From the NCBI RefSeq assembly GCF_023159225.1, contig NC_063172.1:61190828-61254827 (forward strand): a DNA stretch of 64,000 nt, read 5' to 3'. Of this stretch, positions 22,691 to 34,365 are shown one piece after another. The translations under genes were made by a program, and so were the position numbers. Under the pieces are notes generated by a model. That model saw only the letters and a list, made by a program, of their open reading frames with translations. It did no database searches and was not told where the DNA came from. This stretch comes from Perognathus longimembris pacificus (taxonomy: Eukaryota > Chordata > Mammalia > Rodentia > Heteromyidae). How positions within the stretch are numbered: the stretch's first letter is position 1; every line of letters starts with the position of its first letter.

Positions 22691-23722
22691 GCTTCTTTTA
22701 TACTTGAATTTCTACTGTGTGTATGTCATGTGTAGTCTGAGATTTTGTTGTTGTTGTTTCTAGGGTTTGTTTTTTTTCCCTAACCCTTATTTTGCTGCTG
22801 CTTCTCTTGAATATTTGTTGCTCCTGGAACTTCATAGTGAACCATAGAGGCTATTGGCCCTTCTCATTTCTTTTTACCTTTCCTCCCATAGTGAGCCTCA
22901 TTTCAAAAAATGCCCCTCTTCTTCCTTGTTGGTACTCTTGTTCTTTTTCGTCCCACCTATTTCTGCTCTAGCAAGAAATTAATTTTCTCCTTTATCTCCT
23001 TCCATTTCCCTTTTAATCTCTCTAAGCGCTCTAATTTTGTTATGTTTGCGTAGACCCTGATTTTCCCAACTCAGCTGTTTTTTGCTTTCCTTCTGGCCCA
23101 GCTGTGCTTGCTCCATTTTGTTATTCTCTGCTCATCCTCTTGCTGTGAGGCCATGTCTTCTTTTTCTATAAAAGAGGCAGCCGTATGTGGAGTTCCCTTC
23201 ACTCCCTTACTTCTGCTTTTCTGCGTAAAACATTCCAATTTGAGTTCATCAACTTTATTTTCAGGTTTTAAAATGCTCCATGTTTTAGCTGTTATTCTTC
23301 ACTTATAAGCAAAGGATATCAAGAAGATGCTTGCTCTCTGTGATACCACATGAAACTAGTTGTCCCCTTTTAGTTCCTGCCATGTTTCTCACTGGAAACC
23401 ACTGGGGTCCTCTCAGAGATGCCCTTTGGGTAGCTCTACAGTAAGTTCTGGACATGACTATTTTAAAATATATTTTCAAATAAGCGTTTTTGTAATAGTA
23501 GTACTATAATATTCCTTTATTGTCAGTCCTTTTTACCTGTTTTTCTAAAATTAGTCCTTTCTAATGTCAAATTTTCTTCTTTCTGAGGTTGTATGTAAGT
23601 GATCCTGAAGGCATACCAGGATGGATTTATACGGAATTCTCCATCATAGTAGCTTTAGGCATTGTCTCAACAGTGGATTCTCATGAGAACTTGTTCACAC
23701 TTTTATAGTTCCTTATTTTTGT

Positions 23723-23831
23723 TTTCATTTTTTGCCAGTCTTGGGGCTTTAACTTAGGGCCTGGGCACCACCTCTGAGCTTCTTTTACTCAAGGCTAGCA
23801 CTCTACCACTTGAGCCACCTTCCCAGCCCCT
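23723..23831 (-). mobile_element. IDL-Geo-like SINE, internally deleted
   Basis: The right monomer is intact, then the sequence jumps to the extreme 5' end of the left monomer ('ccttcccagcccc'). Confidence 0.75.
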
Positions 23832-23935
23832 TGTAGTGCCTTATATACTGTCAGAGTTCTATTAACCACCCCCTGTCCATGCTGAGAAGGTATTCTGCTT
23901 TGGAGCTACATCCGTAGCCCTTAGTTTTATGAGTT

Positions 23936-24012
23936 AGGGTCTTGAAATGTAGCCCAGGCTGGCCGTTAACTCCACCGTACTGGAATCACAGACTAGTGCT
24001 CCTATAACCAGT
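23936..24012 (-). mobile_element. B1-like fragment
   Basis: 'gtagcccaggctggcc', then 'ctggaatcacag'. Confidence 0.65.
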
Positions 24013-24971
24013 GTCAAAGGCCTGCTAAAATCCATTAATAGTTCATGTATGAAGTTACAGTTTTATAGATTAAAAATTATTTTTACTAATTGGTAGAATG
24101 AAGAGTTAGGGTTGTGTATGGCAGGGCTATAGGGTAGCCTGGTTCTATGTCCCTTTGTCTTCTTCACCCCCACCCCTCTTAGTTTTTATGTTTCATAGCT
24201 ATGATGAAGTTTATGTTTCTCCTAATTCTCTCTTTAAAATGTTTGTTTCAAGTATGGCTGTTTTATGGCCAAATCTGAAGGAGAAAGGAAAAAATGAGTA
24301 TTGATGGCTACGTGCTACAGCCAGCTCTTTGAAGGCAGGATAGTGCCTGGTATGGTTAATGCTTCAGTGAATGATGGGTGTGTGCTAGGTAGGCTTTGCT
24401 GAGTAGGCTTGCATGGATTGACCAATTTATTTCTTCTTATTTCCAGGAGGATTTAAGAGCATAAGAAAATTATGATTTTTATATAAAAGGGAAGTTTTCT
24501 ATTACTGTAATAATAAACTGTCAGAAAATTAGCTCAAACCAAGTTAAAACTAAGGTTTCGGCAGGGTGATTTTCCCTTCTAACAAGTCCCTGATTTCATG
24601 TTGTCGGCAGAGTTTAGTTCCACATTGCTGTAGAGTTTTGATTTCTGTTTCTTTGCTAGCTATCATTTGAGGGCTGTTCCCACATGCACACATTTTTTTG
24701 GTCACTGGGTCCCTTTCTTCACCTTCAAGGGCAGTAACATGGTCCACATTGTTCTTGTTTCATCTCTCTAACTCCTCTTAGGTCATCCTATTTTTCTTTA
24801 AGAAGGGTTCACTATGTCTAAGGATTAGGTTGGACTCACCTGGGTAATCCAGGATAATCTCTATGTCAAGGTGTTTTGTTTTGGTTTTCGTGGCGCTGGC
24901 CATGGAAATGGAATTCAGAGCCTCACCCATGCCAGTCGAGTTACATACGCAGCTTTTCAAAACCTAATCTT

Positions 24972-26073
24972 TTTTTTTTTATTTTTTAAAATTTATTTTT
25001 ATTTTCAAACTGATGTACAGAGAGGTTACAGTTTCATACTTTAGGCATTGGATACATTTCTTGTACTGTTTGTTACCTCCTCCCCCTCCCTCTTTCCCTT
25101 TCCCCCCAAGAGTTGTTCAGCTCATTTACACCAGTTTTGCAAGTATTGCTTTTGTAGTCCTTTGTCTTTTTACCCTGTGTCTCTCGATTTTAGTATTCCC
25201 TTTCATTTTCCTAGTTCTAATACCAGTATACACGGTTTCCAATGTACTCAGATAAGATATAGTGCAGGTACAACCACAGAAAGGGGATACAAGAAGATCA
25301 TCAATAATAGAAGCTACGGTTACACATAGCACGTTGAAAGTAGTTACAACAGTTATATAACAATCGTTTCCATAACCTGGAGTTCATTTCACTTAGCATC
25401 CTCTTATGTGTTCATAAGGGCATAGCTATTGGGCTCTTGTGATCCTCTGCTGTGACTTGCCTAAACCTGTGCTAATTATTCCCTATGAGGGAGACCATAG
25501 AGTCCATGTTTCTTTGGGTCTGGCTCACTTAGTATAATTTTTTCCAAGTCCTTCCATTTCCTTACGAATGGGGCAATGTCATTCTTTCTGATAGAGGCAT
25601 AAAATTCCATTGTGTATATGTACCACATTTTCCTGATCCATTCGTCTACTGAGAGGCATCTGGGTTGGTTCCAGATTCTAGCTATGACAAATTGTGCTGC
25701 GATGAACATTGTTGTGCTGGTGGCTTTAGTGTGTTCTTGTTTGTGGTCTTTTGGGTAGATCCCCAAAAGTGGAGCTGTTGGGTCCTAGGGGAGGTCTATG
25801 TTTAGCCTTCTGAGGAATCTCCATACTGCTTGCCAGAGTGGCTGAACCAGTTTACATTCCTACCAACAATGAAGTAGGGTTCCCTTTTGGCCACATCCCC
25901 TTAACAAAGACCCAGAAATGCGACAAATCAAAGAAAGGATGGACAAATGGGACTGCATCAAACTGAAGAGCTTCTGCAGGGCAAAGGACATAGCTCGCAA
26001 GATAAAAAGAATAATGGACAAAGGCCTCATATCTAAAATATATGCAGAACTAAAAAAATTACATTCCTCTAAA
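24972..26073 (-). mobile_element. L1 insertion with 5' inversion (twin-priming structure)
   Basis: A 15-bp perfect target-site duplication, tcaaaacctaatctt, lies at 24957-24971 and 26074-26088. From 24972 to about 25900 the L1 reads on the reverse strand (poly-T, 3' UTR, then ORF2 C-terminus with W-I-R-K-M-W-Y then I-Y-T-M-E-F). From about 25901 to 26073 it reads on the forward strand and encodes a more N-terminal ORF2 piece (M-D-K-W-D then K-L-K-S-F-C). About 70 codons between the two pieces are missing at the junction. This is one retrotransposition event with 5' inversion. Confidence 0.92.
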
Positions 26074-26189
26074 TCAAAACCTAATCTTAATTTACAAGGT
26101 TCCTTTTGCCTTTTAGGGCAACATTTACATAGGTTCCACTCTGTACTTTTTCATTCTTTTTTCTTCCGTTTTTTTTAAATTACTTTTTA

Positions 26190-26700
26190 TTGGGAAATAA
26201 ATATTACAGAAGCCCCTCATATAACATTTCATCTTTCTTCTTCCCAGAGATATCTCTTGAATTTAGTGTTTATTATTCCTGTGAAAGCTTCCATACATTT
26301 TACTATACATGTATGTGTCTATGTCTAAAATACCTGCAGTAGTGGCTTTTGTATTTTTTTTTTTACTTAATGGAATGTTATGTTCTCTGGTGCTTTCTTG
26401 TTCAGCATTTTGTATACCTATATCCATTTTGCTCCAGTTCATCAATATTAATTGTTTGATTGGCTTAATTTTAATTATATTTGGTCTGCCACAATTTTCT
26501 CGTATTTCTTTGCTTACAGAAATTTTAGGATTGTTATTTTGTTGCCAGAGACAATACTATGTGGAATATTCTTGTATCTACCTCCTTGAGATGTGGGCTA
26601 TAGTTCTGGAAATATAGCTTGTGGTAGAATTGTGGATAGAAGTGTATGGACATTTTCAGTACATACCTTCAAAATGGTTATCAGTTGACTGTCGTTCCTA
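26190..26700. mobile_element. Possible ancient L1 relic
   Basis: A blurred resemblance to old L1 3' UTR sequence, best around 26560-26640 ('aatattcttgtatctacctcc'). No frame and no ends visible. Confidence 0.3.
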
Positions 26701-26757
26701 TCCTGTCTGCCTTTTCCCCCCTTAGGCCTGTATTTTTTCAATCTAATCTATTGTTAT

Positions 26758-26890
26758 ATAGGTGTCTCACTATATGGCTCAGGCTGGCTTTGAACTAACT
26801 AGCTGTGTAGCCCAAGCTGGCCTGGATCTTGTAATCTTCCTGCTTCAGTCTCTAAAGGCTGGTGTTATAGGCATAAATCAATACATGCAG
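26758..26890 (-). mobile_element. B1-like SINE with internal duplication
   Basis: The 'gctcaggctggctttgaact' block is followed by a second copy, 'agcccaagctggcctggatc'. Confidence 0.65.
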
Positions 26891-26937
26891 CTTCCAGTTC
26901 TATATTTCTTAAAAAAACTAAATGAGGTTTTGGGTTT

Positions 26938-27167
26938 TTTTGCTGGTGCTGGAGCTTGAATCCAGGGCCTAGGCACTGTCCTTGAGGCTCTTTGTGCTCA
27001 AGGCCTAGTGCACTGGAGCCACAGTGCCACTTCCAGCTTTTTCTAAGTAGTTTATTGGAGATATGAGTTCAACGGACTTTTCTGCCCAGAGTGGACCAGA
27101 ACTGTGGTCTTCAGATCTCAGCCTCCTGAGTAGCTAGGATTGTTTGTAAGCTGTCAGCCCCCAGCTC
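26938..27167 (-). mobile_element. B1/tRNA-like composite SINE
   Basis: T7 tract, both halves, ends 'cagcccccagctc'. Confidence 0.82.
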
Positions 27168-28252
27168 AGAGTTTGTATTTTATTGAGAAAATTTAATGTT
27201 GTTTTATATGTTGTAATTATTAATGAAATTGGATTTATTTCTACTATCAGATGGCACTGTGGTTCAGTCCGATAGTCAGGGATCAAGCCATGGGTTACAG
27301 GAATGCTAGGTAAACATGTCCCACAGAGGAAGCAATATGGTGGTCACATTTCCCAAGATATGTATTGTTCCTTTAAGTTACTGTAGAAATAATCTTATGG
27401 TTTGTGGAATTGAACATTTAATTTAAATTCTTGAGATTTATCTTTAAAACTCAGGTGTCAATTATTTCCTGCGTTTACTTATAGTATATAACTGTGTAAG
27501 TACTGTATTCATGTTTGCTTTATTGCTCTCAACATTATTAAAATAGATGAATGACTTTTGCATATGCCCATCTTTAGCAATGAATGATAAATATCTGTGA
27601 GTCAAAACAATATATTATTCCAAGTCCTCTCTGGTTATTTTGCTTAGCTAACGTTCTTGGATATTTTCCAAGAGTCTAGTATTTGTAATTAGACTATCTT
27701 GATTAGTGTTATGACTCTAATGCTTATTTATGGTAAAGTTCAGTACTCTTCATCTTCAGATTTCTCTAAGAGAAAAAGCGGTAGTAATGCCTGCCTCATC
27801 TACTTCACAGGGTTTTTGAGAGCTTGGTGTAAACAATGTGTGCAGGTGTGTTGTAAGCTGCAAAGTGCTTTATTTACTGCTAATACTAATTTTTTTCTTT
27901 CTATTGAGCCTCCTAAAATTAAGTTAGTTGGATAGGTTTTGACTGTAGAAAAAAGCTATTCATTTTGCTGACTTCAAACTAATTGCTTGAAGTGGAAGAA
28001 ATAAGATCGTGTGTAAATTACAGAATTAGCAGCTTTTTGATTCTGATACCACCCTGGACTCAGTAAAAGAAAAAAAGTCTTTTCTATCTCAGATCTCCAC
28101 ATGCACCATTTGAAATTGAAAAGATGGTTAAAAAAAAACAAAAACAAAAACTGAAGTGGAGCATTTTTAGGAACGATATAAGGCCAGTAGTCATCTACCT
28201 TGGTTTTGTCTATGCCCACTGTTGCTACCATGTGATAGATATTGCTTATGTG

Positions 28253-28325
28253 ATCTCTCTCTGTCTCTCTCTCCTTTTCTCTCTCTCTTTCCTCCCTGAC
28301 CCACCTACCCACGTTCTCTCCCCTC

Positions 28326-28369
<44 letters not shown>

Positions 28370-28432
28370 TTTTCTCCTCCCCTTCCCACCTTCTCTCCCC
28401 TCTCCTTTCTCTCCCTCTCCCACCTCCTTTTT
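28253..28432. repeat. (CT)n-rich polypyrimidine tract
   Basis: About 180 bases, mostly CT with CCCTCC blocks. Confidence 0.93.
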
Positions 28433-28433
28433 T

Positions 28434-28651
28434 GTGAAGGTCCTGGGGCTTGAACTCAGAGCCTATTTTGTACTCAAGGGTAGCACTTTTATTACTCGGA
28501 ACCACAGCTCTACTTCCTGGCTTTTTTTGGTGGTTAATTGGAGAAAAAAGTCTCATGGACTTTGTGTCTGGACTGGCTTCAAACTGTGATCCTCAGATCT
28601 CATGCTCCTGTGTAGCTAGGATTATAGGAGTGAGCCACTGGTACCTGGCTT
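28434..28651 (-). mobile_element. B1/tRNA-like composite SINE
   Basis: Follows directly on the (CT)n tract; tRNA-like half shortened. Confidence 0.82.
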
Positions 28652-28839
28652 CTCAATTTTTTTTACCCCTTTGGGAAAAGATAGTTTCGTAGATCTACAA
28701 AAGACAAGTTTGTAGGTCAATGGTTATGTTATCACTTTGGATAAAGTATTATTAGTTCAGCTTCATAGACTAAAGTTCACATGTACCAGATTATTTAATG
28801 TGCAAAGCTCTACAAGATACAAGAATTAATAAAGGCTGA

Positions 28840-28910
28840 AGACTAAAAGTGTGGTTCAGTGGTAGCGTCCTTACCTAGCATGTGTGAGATCCTGAGTTGA
28901 ATCCAGTCCC
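28840..28910 (+). mobile_element. ID-like SINE monomer
   Basis: 'gtggttcagtggtagcgtcc'. Confidence 0.65.
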
Positions 28911-29621
28911 TTGTTAAATAATCATTCATAATTTAAAATAATAATAATGACTATATGACTGGAGAGTTGATTCACCAGTCCTGTAAGTAAAGGAATTAGT
29001 TATACCCTGTAACCTTGGATTTCAGGTAAAGAAGTTCTACTGGTTTTCAGCTAAGCATATATTTAACTGATTTAATAACAATAGATAGAGGGCTGGCCAA
29101 TAGATAGAGGCAAGCTGGAGGAAGCTAGCTGCCGCATGTTTTTGCTTTTAATATTAGGAAGTTGGATAAAATCCAGTTTGCATGAAAGAAATAACTTGGG
29201 TTGACAATCGAAAATGACATTCATAGCCTGACTAATTGGCAAAGTGGAATTTGATAAAAATGAAGTTAAAGCCTTTTTAAATAACTATTATACAAATACA
29301 CAGTGAATGACCCCTGGTTACATAGCAACAGATGTCTAAAATTTATTAAAGTCTTATGTATCTTGATTTTTATGCATTAGATTGGTAGTAAAACCAACAA
29401 AAGTATAAATGTAATGTTCAGTGAGTAAAAATATATCACACATACAAGGCAAAGTAATAGTTCTACCTTGCCAGGCCTAACTGCAAGTCAGTTATAGAAA
29501 CTCAAGTTTCAGAGAGAAGTCTTAAAACTGGGGTCCATTCAGGAGTCCAATAAGGATAACATGGTTATATCAACCAAAACGTTACAAAATCTTAGTCATA
29601 AGTATTTTAAAGAAAAATATA

Positions 29622-29827
29622 GGGCTGGGAATATGGCCTAGTGGCAAGAGTGCTTGCCTCCTACACATGAACCTCTCGGTTCGATTCCCCAGCACCACAT
29701 ATATGGAAAATGGCCAGAAGGGGCACTGTGGCTCAGGTGGCAGAGTGCTAGCCTTGAGCGGGAAGAGGCCAGGGACAGTGCTCAGGCCTTGAGTCCAAGG
29801 CCCAGGACTGGCCAAAAAAAAAAAAAA
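29622..29827 (+). mobile_element. Young IDL-Geo-like SINE with TSD and intact pol III boxes
   Basis: agaaaaatata flanks it (29611-29621 and 29828-29838). A box TGGCCTAGTGG at 29634-29644 and B box GGTTCGATTCC at 29678-29688 are perfect. Confidence 0.93.
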
Positions 29828-30168
29828 AGAAAAATATAATGGCTTTCAGATACCCTGTATGACTTTTTTGGGACAGAACCAGAACCATGAGTAGAGGAAA
29901 GATCATATACTTTATGAAATGGAAAGAGCTTGTTAAGGGGTGAATTGATTTATGACTAGAGCTTTGCAAGCAGAGGTTTTGTTATTACTTATTAGAACTT
30001 AAAGAGTAACGTTTACAAAATGTAGAGGGATTTGATTTCTATTATTTTAAAATAAATTTTAAGTCAGTTCTCTTAAAAAAGGCTATTCATTAAGAGCAAT
30101 CTTGAACTTCACCTTGATGGGCGAAGGAATCACGACATGGAAATCCTTTAGTAAAAACTTAACTGACT

Positions 30169-30410
30169 GGCCAGGTGCCAGTGGGTTACTCCTACTCCTA
30201 GCTACTCAGCAGGCTGAGATCTGAGGAGCCCAGTTCACAGCCAGCCTGGGTAGGAAAGCCGGTGAGACTCTTCCCTCCAATTAACCAACAGCAACGAAGA
30301 GTGGCGCTGCGGCTCAAGTGGTAGAGCACTAGCCTTGAGCTGTAGAGCTCAGGGACTATGCCCATGCCCTGAGTTCAAGCCCCACTACAGACAAAAAACA
30401 ACAACAAAAA
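30169..30410 (+). mobile_element. B1/tRNA-like composite SINE
   Basis: Complete with a (caaa)-type tail. Confidence 0.87.
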
Positions 30411-30604
30411 AAACACCTTACTGACTTAAAAGTAAAAGATATTCCTTTGAGTTTGGAAAATGAACAAGACTATAAAGGGAGAACAGTTTTTCACAGTAAT
30501 TATAAGCAAATATTAGATATTTGAACTAAGTACTGAGGATACTATTTCTAACTGCAAATGGCTCAAAATAGATTCGATTTTCAGTAAGCACTTACTCTGC
30601 ACAT

Positions 30605-30717
30605 GGTTAATTTATTGGAGATAGACTCTTGCTAGATATCCCCAGACTGGGATAAAATCTGAAGTCTTCCTCCTCAGCTTCAAGTGCTGGGATTACAAGT
30701 GTGTGCCACAATCCCCA
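30605..30717 (-). mobile_element. B1-like SINE
   Basis: 'caagtgctgggattacaagt' core. Confidence 0.65.
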
Positions 30718-30835
30718 AATCTATTGAGTACTTTTTGTTTGCAGAGTACTGTACCGTGGCTGTGTGATTCACATTCTCCAGATAATCCTCCTTACCCATT
30801 AACCTATTTTACGAGTGAAACCTGCAGATCTGTTC

Positions 30836-30895
30836 TTTTTTTTTTCCCAGTCCTGGGGCTTGGAGTCAGGGGCTCGGGCCCTGATTCCAAGCCCT
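30836..30895 (-). mobile_element. SINE right-monomer fragment
   Basis: 'ttttcccagtcctggggcttgg' start of an antisense right monomer; the rest is lost. Confidence 0.5.
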
Positions 30896-31278
30896 GGTCA
30901 TTCTTTTTTTAATAATTCTTTACCTAATAATTCTATATGATTAGTGTTCTCGCCCTTCTTCAGGTCAGTTATGTGGTAGCAACTGAGCTGAGTTCCTCTT
31001 ACTTATTTTTGCTACGAAGGTGTAATGACTTTAACAAGGGTTGTTATACAAAATGTGGTAGTCATAGAGTTCTTTAAAGAATGGGGGAAGTCAGAAGAGC
31101 AGAGGGTACAAAGACTACAGGAATCTTGGTACTATCTAGTGAAGAGTATTGTGTGACATAGGCCAATGAATTGGGTTTATCCTCTAAAGAAGCTTTGCTC
31201 CCCATTTTCTAGAAAGGCACTAGAAATTTGTGTAAATTTTTAGTCTTTGCTATGAATAAGTTGTTAAAAAGTAATGGA

Positions 31279-31453
31279 GGGGGCTGGGAATATGGCCTAG
31301 TGGCAAGAGTGCTTGCCTCGTATACATGAAGTCCTGGGTTTGATTCCCTAGCACCACATGTATAGAAAAGGCCAGAAGAGCCATTGAGCAAAAAGAAGCC
31401 AGGGATGGTGCTCAGGCCCCGAGTCCAAGCGCCAGGACTGGCAAAAAAAAAAA
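31279..31453 (+). mobile_element. IDL-Geo-like SINE with TSD, deleted right monomer
   Basis: aaaaagtaatgga flanks both sides (about 31267-31279 and 31453-31465). The right monomer lacks about 30 bases around its A-box-like segment. Confidence 0.9.
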
Positions 31454-31463
31454 AAAGTAATGG

Positions 31464-31548
31464 AGAGGCTGAGAATGTGGCTCAGTGGTAGAATGCTTGC
31501 CTAGCATGCATGAAGCCCCGGGTTCAATTTCTCAGTACTACATATACA
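31464..31548 (+). mobile_element. IDL left monomer only
   Basis: A single ID-like monomer, immediately followed by an antisense dimer. Confidence 0.8.
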
Positions 31549-31690
31549 CTGTGCCTGGCTTCTTTTTGCTAGCACTCTACTTCTTGAACCACATCGCTAT
31601 TTCCGGCCTTTTCTGTTTATGTGGTGCTAAGGAATCGAATCCAGTGCTTTGTGCACACTTTGTACTGCTAAGCCACATTCCCAGCCCTGA
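31549..31690 (-). mobile_element. IDL-Geo-like SINE, 3'-truncated
   Basis: Antisense; begins part-way through the right monomer and keeps the whole left monomer. Head-to-head with the preceding copy. Confidence 0.82.
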
Positions 31691-31754
31691 TAATAGACTT
31701 TTGATGTTAAAATAGATCTTAGATTTTTTTAAAGTTCTTCCTTATATTTTACAT

Positions 31755-31970
31755 ATGTAAACCTGGTAAACTATGGCTTGTATATGTTCTTCCAGAATTT
31801 TTCTGTGCCTATGTAAGTCCAGGGTGGGAGGGAGGTTAGTACATGTATTCATAAGTCCTAATCCCACCAATAAATTGTACAAGTAATATTGTTCCATGCC
31901 TTTATTTTTTCACTTAGGTAGGTTTAGGTGACCTTCTATATCACCACATACAAATCTGCCTTGTTTTTTC
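31755..31970. mobile_element. Possible ancient L1 relic
   Basis: The 'tttttcacttag...ccttctatatcac...acatacaaatctgcc' order resembles old mammalian L1 3' UTRs. Weak. Confidence 0.3.
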
Positions 31971-32563
31971 AAACAAATTCTTCCTAACTGAATCATAGAT
32001 TAATCAGTTTCTGATTCTGTTTTTCTGAGTTTGTGAATGCCAATAACAGAAAACAGTTCAGGTTAGGTTAAGCTGATTTTATTGAAAATGTGTAGTGGTT
32101 AACTGAATTGATGGGTAGGCAGTAAAATCAAGCTTGGAAATGGGCAGTTACTGTTACAGCAGTAAGTTTGCAGTTAAGTTCCTGTGTCAGTATTGCTTGC
32201 TTAAGATGACCCTGGGCATGTGCTATTGGATTCTGCCAGATCTTATCTCTTGATGGACCCTGACATTGCAGCACCCTCTCAAGATTCCAAGTTCTGAACA
32301 GGAGCATCTGATTGGCTAACCATTGGTCCATGTTTCTTCCAACTACCAAGCAGCTCAAAGAAGTTTACTCTAGTGCTTGGTTGCCATAAACAACAAATAA
32401 CTACTTTCATCTTTGGATGGATATTTTTATATCTGCTAACAGCATTTTGCTAGCATTCTTGCATGTTTATGTAAAACATCAATTTTCTGTGTCAACTCCT
32501 ATTTACATTTGCATTTTGATAGTGCCAAATAGCCCGTCATTAGAAACACAAACTTCTAAGTTT

Positions 32564-32762
32564 AGGGCTGGGAATATAGCCTAGCAGTAGAGTGCTTGCC
32601 AAGCATGCATGAAGCCCTGGGTTCCATTCCTCTGCACCACATAAACAGAAAATGCTGGAAGTGGCACTGTGGTTCAAGTGGTAGAGTACTAACCTTGAGC
32701 AAAATGAAGCCAGGGACAGTGCTCAGGCCCTGAGTTCAAGCAACCATGACTGGCAAAAAAAG
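32564..32762 (+). mobile_element. IDL-Geo-like dimeric SINE
   Basis: Complete, moderately diverged. Confidence 0.88.
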
Positions 32763-32902
32763 AATATATAAGTTTAGCTTACTACTTTATTTCGTGTGCT
32801 TCGATTCAACAGAGTATCCTTAATATCTGTGTTTGTTAAACTGATTACTGCTTTGGTTCTTACTAATTTAAGTCTGTGAGACTTATTTCGTCAACCACCA
32901 TG

Positions 32903-32988
32903 AATCCAGAAGTAGAGCTGTGACTCTAGCGACAGAGTGCTAGCCAAGCCCTGAGTTTGAGCCCCAGGACCAGCACAAACAAAAGTAA
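32903..32988 (+). mobile_element. Right-monomer fragment with deletion
   Basis: 'gaagtagagctgtgactctagcgacagagtgctagcc' then 'ccctgagtttgagccccagg'; left partner absent. Confidence 0.65.
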
Positions 32989-33117
32989 AAAACAAAAAGA
33001 ACCCCGAGCTTCCTTCATTAAATTTCTGCAATTATTTTTGTTTTTTCATCCAAACTATTCTTTATTTCCTCGTAGTTTTGCAACTAATGCTTGGAAAGAA
33101 GCAACATTCTTTTTCTT

Positions 33118-33330
33118 TTTTTCTTTTTTTTTTTTTTTTGCCAGTCTTGGGCCTTGGACTCAGGGCCTGAGCACTGTCCCTGGCTTCTTTTTGCTCAAGG
33201 CTAGCACTCTGCCCCTTGAGCCACAGCGCCACTTCTGGCCATTTTCTATATATGTGGTGCTGGGGAATCGAACCATGGGCTTCATGTATACAAGGCAAGC
33301 ACTCTTGCCACTAGGCCATATTCTCAGCCC
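33118..33330 (-). mobile_element. IDL-Geo-like dimeric SINE
   Basis: Complete; the T17 tract followed by gccag resembles a splice acceptor. Confidence 0.9.
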
Positions 33331-33879
33331 TCTTTTTTAGTTTATGTTAATTACCAATAGTAGTATATATCTGAGAAAGAACAAATTTAGGAGATTGAGT
33401 GGTATAAAGGAGGAAAATATGACAGAATAAAAAGATTTGATTTGAGTTTCAACTCTGCCTCTATGTATGTAAGATCACTAACAAATGACATGATCAAATT
33501 TTTATACTTGTCCTTTTAAATGTTAGCTAGAAGAAATATAAGTGCATTTTACATTGCACCCTAAGGTTCAGATACCTGTAAAAGTTCATGTATATTCCTG
33601 ACAAAATTTTCCAAATAATACTTTTTCTAAACTCATGGAGCAAAGTTTAGTATTTGCTAGTTTGTTTTAGCTTGTTTTTTTGGTTGTTTGGTTTTGTTTT
33701 GACCTTACAGGGAAGGGTTTCACAGTTGCCCAGTACATATTCTACAACTTTAGCCACACCCTGTACCATACCTAATATTTTTTAATAGCAGAAAGAATAT
33801 ACTGTAAAATAATGATATTCTCTGCCATTTTTCTGTTTAGCGTCTGTTATAGTACTTTTACTACTGAAAACTTCTATCC

Positions 33880-34067
33880 TTGCTGGCTTATCCTGCTACT
33901 TAAATAGCTGAGATCTGAGGATCATGGTTCAAAGCCAGCATGGGCAGGAAGTCTATGAGACTTACCTCCAATGAAGTGGTAATGGAGCTCTGTTTCGAGT
34001 GGTAGAACACTATCCTTGAGCAAAATACCTCAGGGGCAGTATCTAGGCTATGAGTTCAAGCTCCAGA
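33880..34067 (+). mobile_element. B1/tRNA-like composite SINE
   Basis: B1 5' end missing; tail replaced by (CA)n. Confidence 0.8.
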
Positions 34068-34080
34068 AAAGCATGTGTGC

Positions 34081-34084
34081 ACGT

Positions 34085-34114
<30 letters not shown>
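34081..34114. repeat. (CA)n microsatellite
   Basis: Follows a SINE tail. Confidence 0.9.
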
Positions 34115-34116
<2 letters not shown>

Positions 34117-34124
34117 ACAGGAAA

Positions 34125-34365
34125 TGAGCCATGTGCCATTGGCTCATGCCTATAATCCTAGCTACTCAGGAAGCTGGGAGCTGAGGATCAAAGTTTGAAG
34201 GTAGCTGGGGCAGAAAAATTGGTGCTACTCTGATCTCCAGTTAGCCAGCAAAAGGCTGAAGGTGTAGCTCAAGTGGTAGAGCACCAGCCTTGAGCAAAAA
34301 AAGCTAAAGAAAGGCTCCCTAAACCTGAGTGCAAGGCCCAGTACTCACACAAATACATGAAGTAT
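34125..34365 (+). mobile_element. B1/tRNA-like composite SINE
   Basis: Second copy in tandem, 58 bases after the previous one; 3' tail 'cacacaaatac'. Confidence 0.82.

Noticed and set aside
27974..28453. 149-codon Arg/Glu-rich frame
   Set aside because: Driven by the (CT)n tract; no conserved domain or exon signals.
29622..29827. tRNA genes at A/B-box sequences
   Set aside because: The boxes belong to SINEs; no cloverleaf with acceptor stem and anticodon of a functional tRNA is seen.
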